Of a stretch of 18,851 nucleotides of DNA, positions 15,356-18,851 are shown piece after piece. The notes under the pieces were generated by a model that did not search any database, was not told where the DNA came from, and saw only the letters and a program-made list of their open reading frames with translations. The position numbers and the translations under genes were made by a program. The stretch is from Deltaproteobacteria bacterium UBA4427. GTDB lineage: Bacteria > Myxococcota_A > UBA9160 > UBA4427. The stretch is from NCBI GenBank assembly GCA_002390675.1, contig DGPZ01000190.1, positions 4,377 through 23,227 of the forward strand. The letters run 5' to 3'. Within the stretch, counting starts at the first letter, position 1. Every line of letters starts with the position of its first letter.

Positions 15356-15484
15356 CGCGTCGAGGGTTGACCGCAGGGCGGCCCGACCGCAGCCAAGACT
15401 CTGTTACGGCTGCTTCCTTCCGGATCTGACCGGGTTCACAGGATCCCGAACTCGAACGGGACCCTGCGGTCAACGCTCGACGCG
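15356..15484 (-). ncRNA. ffs: Signal recognition particle 4.5S RNA (small bacterial SRP RNA)
   Basis: On the minus strand, 15431-15408 holds the nearly invariant SRP RNA apical domain: GGTCAGATCC followed by GGAAGGAAGCAGCC. This includes the GGAA tetraloop and the internal loop bound by Ffh; E. coli has G where this has A in the first part. The flanks pair over a long distance: 15356-15378 and 15462-15484 are complementary over 23 positions with one mismatch (GTTGACCGCAGGG with CCCTGCGGTCAAC at the core), giving the expected single long hairpin of about 129 nt without an Alu domain. The exact ends are inferred from the pairing and may be a few bases shorter. It lies directly upstream of dnaX, a common location for ffs. 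The RNA partners with Ffh and FtsY to target proteins to the membrane. Confidence 0.95.
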
Positions 15485-15491
15485 AGTACAC

Positions 15492-15520
15492 AAAGTACCC
15501 GTCGGAGGGGTGAGATTCAA
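15492..15520 (-). promoter_or_regulatory. Probable sigma-70 promoter of ffs
   Basis: On the minus strand TTGAAT (15520-15515) and TACTTT (15497-15492) are separated by 17 bases. The -35 is a fair match and the -10 a weak one. Transcription would start about 7 bases downstream, near 15485, which is exactly where the paired 5' end of the SRP RNA begins. The placement, more than box quality, supports the call. Confidence 0.6.
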
Positions 15521-15602
15521 TCGCCAACCCACGCCCGCGAGGGGCTCGAACCTGGCTAGTATCGAAGGATGACCCAAGGACCCAGAAATGGAGGATCAAT
15601 AG

Positions 15603-16079
15603 ATGACCAGCGAGACTGTCGAGGCGCGCACAGCGCGTCGTGAGGACGAAATCCAGCTCCGGGAGCTTGCAGAGCGCTACGCCCGGATGATGGATCGAAT
15701 GAATTTCGATTGGATCCCGCAGGTGTTCGCCGAGGACGGCGTGCTTGCCGGGCCCGGCTACGAGATGACCGGCCACGATCAGCTACGGCAGGGGCTGCAA
15801 TCCCTCGATCAATTTTCAGCAACGCTTCACAGTGTGCTGAACACCTATTTCGAGATCGACGGCGACCGCGCGACCGGGGAGATCTACTGCGTCGCGAATC
15901 ACGTCCACGAGGTCGAGGGCGTTCCTTTCAAGCTCGACATGGGTATCCGTTACGAGGACACTTATAGCCGGGTTGCTGGAGAATGGGTGATTGCGCGCCG
16001 CGCTTTCAACATGGTCTGGGAGACGCATCGTCCGATGCGCCTGGATGCGGAAGGGAAGCCCCTCGCCGCCGAGGCCTAA
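15603..16079 (+). CDS. SnoaL-like (NTF2-fold) domain protein
   Basis: The 158-residue protein matches the general pattern of SnoaL/ketosteroid-isomerase-like small alpha+beta barrels: helices with EIQLRELAERYARMMDRMNFDWIPQVFAEDGVL (about 20-48), the GHDQLRQGLQSL helix, then strands HSVLNTYFEIDGDRATGEIYCVANHV and DMGIRYEDTYSRVAGEWVIARRAFNMVW. It resembles the SnoaL_4 group that includes bile-acid dehydratase-like proteins, some acting on steroids or polyketides. Which residues are catalytic here cannot be told. A GGAGG ribosome site lies 8 bases before the ATG. It stands alone on the plus strand, between the divergent ffs and the convergent second SnoaL-like gene, whose stop is 7 bases away. 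The substrate is unknown. Confidence 0.85.
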   Translation: MTSETVEARTARREDEIQLRELAERYARMMDRMNFDWIPQVFAEDGVLAGPGYEMTGHDQLRQGLQSLDQFSATLHSVLNTYFEIDGDRATGEIYCVANHVHEVEGVPFKLDMGIRYEDTYSRVAGEWVIARRAFNMVWETHRPMRLDAEGKPLAAEA

Positions 16080-16086
16080 TGACGCG

Positions 16087-16491
16087 CTAGCTGAAAAAAT
16101 CCGCTGCATAACGTGTGTCGACGTGTTCGCGGATTTCGCAGATGACGCCTTCGCGGATGACGAAGAAGAAGGTGTAATCGTTTTGGTAGCTGCGGCCGTC
16201 TGGGGCGACGGCGCTCATTTCGGTTTCCTTACACACGATGTTGTCTGCGATTAGCGTAGTTCGAACATCGAATCGCTGGCTTCCTTCTTTGAAGGAGTCG
16301 CCGACTGCGCCGAGCATCATGCCGATGATTTTGTCCACCCCCTTATGCGTGCCGCCGTAAGGGGGAATGGCCCCCTTTGGGATCCGCCAAAGAACGTCCT
16401 CGGAAAAGAGTGGGCGGAGCTTGGAGGCATCACCTTCACAAACCGCTTCGAAGTAGCTTTCCGCAAGGGCATTCATTTCTTCGGGGTTCAT
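16087..16491 (-). CDS. SnoaL-like polyketide-cyclase/ketosteroid-isomerase family protein
   Basis: This 134-residue protein is a second NTF2-fold protein, distinct from its convergent neighbour. The N-terminal helix LAESYFEAVCEGDASKLRPLFSEDVLWRIP is typical of the SnoaL_2/KSI group, followed by GTHKGVDKIIGMML and strands RFDVRTTLIADNIVCKETEMSAV, YQNDYTFFFVIREGVICEIREHVDT. The latter is the classic 'x-F-x-F-x-x-G-x-I-x-x-x-x-E-Y/H' ending of the family. A strong ribosome site AAAGGAG lies 6 bases before the ATG, inside the end of the upstream HAD gene, and the two overlap by ATGA. It is the last gene of the SDR-HAD-SnoaL operon. The reaction cannot be assigned. Confidence 0.87.
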   Translation of the reverse strand: MNPEEMNALAESYFEAVCEGDASKLRPLFSEDVLWRIPKGAIPPYGGTHKGVDKIIGMMLGAVGDSFKEGSQRFDVRTTLIADNIVCKETEMSAVAPDGRSYQNDYTFFFVIREGVICEIREHVDTRYAADFFS

Positions 16492-17213
16492 AAGGAACTC
16501 CTTTCGTTGCGTTCACACTCGATCATGGAAAGTGCCTCCGGGACGTCTCGAAGCGAGTCGAGGCGCCAAGTCGCGGAATCAAAGCGGGGATCGTTTCGCG
16601 TGGCCGCTTCGGGAATCGCGACACACCGCACACCCGCTTCTAGCGCCGAGGTCATGCCATTCGCGGAATCCTCGATCGCGACGCAATCGATCGGTTCGAG
16701 GGCGAGTTCGCGGACTGCTGCGAGATAGACCGCCGGGTGTGGTTTGCCATGGCGTTCGTTTTCCGCAGATCGCACGACTTCGAAATACGACTGCCAGCCG
16801 AAGCTTTCGAGCACGGTATCAATCAGGCGCTGAGAGGACGAGGAGGCCAGTGCGATTCGCCAGCCATCGGCTTGGACGGCTTCGATCGCTTCCTGCGCGC
16901 CCTGTGCGGGCACGCCCTCGGACGCGATCAGAGCGACCATTTCGTCAACAATGTTATCGGCAATGACGGAAGGAGCGACAAAAGGGGCGACGCCGGACCA
17001 GGGAGTTCGCTCGAACCAATAATTCGCGACTTCGTCGATTCGGAGCCCTACGGTTTGCAGGCAGTCCTCTTCTGTGAGCGTTAGGCCGACGGCTCCAAAG
17101 CATTTAATTTCCGCTCGTCGCCAAAGCGGTTCGGAATCTATGAGCACGCCGTCCATGTCGAAGATCATGGCGCGTGTCTGACGGCTCACGACCTCCGTCC
17201 CTTGGTAAGTCAC
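16488..17213 (-). CDS. HAD-superfamily phosphatase (beta-phosphoglucomutase-like)
   Basis: The 241-residue protein has all four HAD motifs: MIFDMDGVLIDSEPLW (16-31, nucleophile Asp19 and acid/base Asp21), ALASSSSQ, the lysine of GKPHP, and the acidic VAIEDSANGMTSALEAG. The cap domain is the helical C1 type of beta-phosphoglucomutase and sugar-phosphate phosphatases such as E. coli YniC, so it probably hydrolyses or isomerises a small phosphorylated metabolite. The first start is a GTG overlapping the SDR stop (GTGA); no ribosome site precedes it, so translation would be coupled. A second GTG eight codons on (17189) and ATG16 (17168) are possible alternatives. Its stop overlaps the start of the SnoaL-like gene. 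Confidence 0.93.
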   Translation of the reverse strand: MTYQGTEVVSRQTRAMIFDMDGVLIDSEPLWRRAEIKCFGAVGLTLTEEDCLQTVGLRIDEVANYWFERTPWSGVAPFVAPSVIADNIVDEMVALIASEGVPAQGAQEAIEAVQADGWRIALASSSSQRLIDTVLESFGWQSYFEVVRSAENERHGKPHPAVYLAAVRELALEPIDCVAIEDSANGMTSALEAGVRCVAIPEAATRNDPRFDSATWRLDSLRDVPEALSMIECERNERSSL

Positions 17214-17971
17214 GCGAGGGCGGCGCCGTCTATTCGGATCTCTTCGCCGCTGATATGGCGAGCGTCCTCCGAGGCAAGAAAGAGAATCAGGTCGGCGACC
17301 GCTTCGGGGCCAGATACGCCATGGAGCGAAGAGAGTCGTTCTAAGAGAGAGAAGTCAGCGCCGTCGGGCATAGCCGTGGGCTTTGTCATACCGGTCTCAA
17401 TCGACGCCGGGGATATAGAGTTGGCGCGTAGGCCCTGGGACGCGTATTCGACGGCGATTGCGCGGGTAAAGGCATGAACAGCGCCCTTAGATGCACTGTA
17501 TGCAGAGCCATAGGCCAGTCCCGAAAGGCCCGCGGTCGAGCCGATATTGACGATCGCGCCACGGGATTTGAGCAGATGGGGAATCGCCTCTCTGGTCATC
17601 AGGAAAGTCCCGTCCAGATTGACTGAAAGGATCTTGCGCCAAAAGTCAAAGTCCATTTCATGAGTGTGGCGGTAGCCTATGACGCCGGCGTTATTACAAA
17701 GGGCATCGAGCTTGCCGAATTCATCGACGCAGGCGACGACGCTTGCCTTAGCCTGAGCTTCATCGCTGATGTCGGTGACCGAGGACGAGATTCGTGCGCC
17801 GGACTCACTCGCGGCGTCCGCGGCCAGCTCCAAGGTTTCTTTGAGCGCGTCCGCTACGACATCCGTCACGAAAAGAGATGCGCCCTCGGCTGCGAGTTTG
17901 AGGGTGGTCGCCCGCCCAATTCCTGACCCTGCGCCGGTGAGGAGGAGAACCTGATTTTTGAATCGGGGCAT
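17210..17971 (-). CDS. Short-chain dehydrogenase/reductase (SDR)
   Basis: This 253-residue classical SDR has the cofactor loop TGAGSGIG (12-19), Asp37 at the end of strand 2 (favouring NAD(H) over NADP(H)), NNAG (93-96), Asn118, and the catalytic Ser145, Tyr158 and Lys162 in STAGLSGLAYGSAYSASKG. The usual C-terminal segment DARHISGEEIRIDGA is present. It should oxidise or reduce a hydroxyl/carbonyl group; the substrate is unknown. A ribosome site AAGAGGA lies about 8 bases before the ATG. It leads a three-gene coupled set with the HAD phosphatase and SnoaL-like protein. Confidence 0.95.
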   Translation of the reverse strand: MPRFKNQVLLLTGAGSGIGRATTLKLAAEGASLFVTDVVADALKETLELAADAASESGARISSSVTDISDEAQAKASVVACVDEFGKLDALCNNAGVIGYRHTHEMDFDFWRKILSVNLDGTFLMTREAIPHLLKSRGAIVNIGSTAGLSGLAYGSAYSASKGAVHAFTRAIAVEYASQGLRANSISPASIETGMTKPTAMPDGADFSLLERLSSLHGVSGPEAVADLILFLASEDARHISGEEIRIDGAALA

Positions 17972-18058
17972 GACACGTTCCTCTTGATGATAAGTTGGCT
18001 TGTTCGTGCTTTTGACGCGTTAGGCGAGAGAGTCAAACGATAGCGTTAGATGGAAAAG

Positions 18059-18592
18059 TTAGGCGTGGTAGAAGTAGGGCCATACGATGGCATCCAGAAT
18101 CATTGTCTGCAGCCAGAAAAAGAAGAAGAACGCGACGGCCCCCCAGGCGAGGAGGGGCCCCTTCTGCGCGCGGCGAATCAGCATATACGCAACGGTTGAT
18201 GCGCCGCCTCCGACCGCAAAGAGCACGACGCGGATCGCGATCCAGAGAAGTGTGGATGGGTCTTGGATGTAGAGCGCGGTGAGCGGGAGCCATAGAGCTG
18301 AAGGCATCAGGATCGCGGCGTAGGCGGCCATCAAGACATTAAAAGAGAGCCCTGCTTGGCCCGGGAAGTCATCGAGATCGGTTTTGAATCCGAGCAAGAG
18401 GGTGGCGGGAAAGAAGGCCCCGGCGGCGAGGAACATGTTGACCGTATACATGCCCTTGAGTGACTCGGGGAGGCCGCCCCAAAGGCCGGATTGGAGCGAG
18501 GGTTCACCGACTAAGGCGAGGACATAGCTGCCCAGGACGGCTGTGCCGCCGAAGGCAATCATCAACAAAAGAGAACGGCGAAAGGGATGCAT
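18059..18592 (-). CDS. Small multi-pass membrane protein of unknown function
   Basis: I do not recognise the family. From the chosen ATG (MHPFRRSLLLMIAFGG) the protein is 177 residues with about five hydrophobic segments near 7-27, 47-67, 82-105, 114-137 and 147-170, the last containing a run of phenylalanines. Charged loops include KTDLDDFPGQ and RRAQKG. The open frame extends 50 codons upstream, but that part is Arg-rich and polar and would start at a poor site, whereas this ATG follows AAGGAG by about 5 bases. It lies between the end of a sulfatase gene (112 bases upstream) and the SDR (87 bases downstream), all on the minus strand. Confidence 0.7.
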   Translation of the reverse strand: MHPFRRSLLLMIAFGGTAVLGSYVLALVGEPSLQSGLWGGLPESLKGMYTVNMFLAAGAFFPATLLLGFKTDLDDFPGQAGLSFNVLMAAYAAILMPSALWLPLTALYIQDPSTLLWIAIRVVLFAVGGGASTVAYMLIRRAQKGPLLAWGAVAFFFFFWLQTMILDAIVWPYFYHA

Positions 18593-18704
18593 CTCACTCC
18601 TTGTTAGGGCCCGAAGCGCGAAAAAACGCGCGAAAAGCCTTGGCCATAGATTTTTCGTTCTGTTCAGATCGCTCGAGTGGCCGGACCTTATGATCTGGTT
18701 TCGT

Positions 18705-18851
18705 TCATTGCCAGCCGCGCAGGTTTGTCTCGGAGCTCTCAAGATGCCTCTGGTAGGCCGCCGCTAGGCGTGCTGCATCTTCAGGGTAGCGTTTCGAAAC
18801 GTCGTAGGATTCGTTGGGGTCGCGCTCGAGGTCGAAAAGCCAGGGGCCCTG
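18705..18851 (-). CDS. C-terminal end of a sulfatase-family hydrolase (partial)
   Basis: The minus-strand frame is open from the window edge to a TGA at 18707-18705, giving 48 residues that start QGPWLFDLERDPNESYDVS and end NLRGWQ. The pattern L-F/Y-D-L-x-x-D-P-x-E-x-x-D/N-V-x-x-x-Y/H-P-E, followed by a helix, is the typical C-terminus of arylsulfatase-like enzymes, which remove sulfate esters, often in the periplasm. The catalytic N-terminal part with the formylglycine motif lies outside the window, so activity cannot be judged. The next gene downstream is the small membrane protein. Confidence 0.82.
   Translation of the reverse strand, partial: QGPWLFDLERDPNESYDVSKRYPEDAARLAAAYQRHLESSETNLRGWQ

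Larger units (their letters stand above)
15247..15602. other. Non-coding stretch between dnaX and the SnoaL-like gene
   Basis: This 356-base stretch has no protein gene. It holds the 4.5S RNA gene and its promoter (annotated separately), the 109-base dnaX leader with no clear terminator, and upstream of the plus-strand gene a good ribosome site GGAGG at 15590-15594. No complete tRNA is present. Confidence 0.7.

Noticed and set aside
15505..15560. tRNA-like pieces on the minus strand (GGTTCGAGCCC, and TTGAATCTCACCCCTCC resembling a tRNA 3' end)
   Set aside because: No matching acceptor 5' strand, anticodon arm or proper T-loop; the second piece fits better as the ffs -35 region. Not a tRNA or an attachment site on this evidence.
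16492..16503. Small palindrome AAGGAACTCCTT around the ribosome site of the second SnoaL-like gene
   Set aside because: The two-base loop could not form a stable hairpin; the symmetry follows from a strong ribosome site next to TTCCTT.
18616..18631. GCGCG-A6-CGCGC inverted repeat upstream of the membrane protein gene
   Set aside because: Only a 5-bp stem with no T-run after it on the minus strand; too weak for a terminator or operator call.
1..18851. Mobile elements, CRISPR arrays, defence or phage genes
   Set aside because: No transposase, integrase, spaced direct repeats or known defence domains were seen on either strand.

Overview
This is a GC-rich, densely packed bacterial chromosome segment. 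The best lineage clue is an adjacent mglB-mglA pair encoding the MglB-type Roadblock protein and MglA Ras-like GTPase known from Myxococcus. Together with a lipoprotein-like RND adaptor, a sulfatase and SnoaL-like proteins, this suggests a Gram-negative member of the former Deltaproteobacteria (Myxococcota, Desulfobacterota, Binatota or similar). The exact taxon cannot be read from the window. There are no insertion sequences, phage genes, CRISPR arrays or intact tRNAs, so this looks like ordinary chromosome made of a housekeeping core plus accessory operons.

Layout. (1) 1-4404, minus strand: priA, def and fmt (replication restart; peptide deformylase and Met-tRNA formyltransferase), followed by the start of another gene whose GTG overlaps the fmt stop. 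(2) 4403-5131, plus strand: a spermidine-synthase-like Rossmann protein whose ATG overlaps the divergent priA ATG. (3) 5207-10778, plus strand: a perfect 24-bp palindromic operator, then a tightly overlapped operon of a TetR regulator, a periplasmic adaptor, an RND efflux permease and a carboxymuconolactone-decarboxylase-like protein. (4) 10775-15484, minus strand: the 4.5S (SRP) RNA gene ffs with a plausible promoter, then dnaX, ybaB, recR, mglB and mglA. The first four form a classic replication/recombination cluster; mglBA follows after a 263-bp gap. (5) 15603-16079, plus strand: a lone SnoaL-like protein. (6) 16087-18851, minus strand: the C-terminal end of a sulfatase, a small multi-pass membrane protein, then an SDR oxidoreductase, a HAD phosphatase and a second SnoaL-like protein joined by 4-bp start/stop overlaps.

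How the genes work together. The core genes handle translation initiation/maturation, membrane targeting and DNA replication/repair. The TetR operon reads as a self-regulated efflux and detoxification unit. The SDR-HAD-SnoaL set looks like a small catabolic or secondary-metabolism module of unknown substrate. Nothing here is clearly a new defence or mobile system. The most interesting points are the efflux operon with its operator and enzyme partner, the mglBA placement next to the dnaX cluster, and the palindromic shared start codons of priA and its divergent neighbour.
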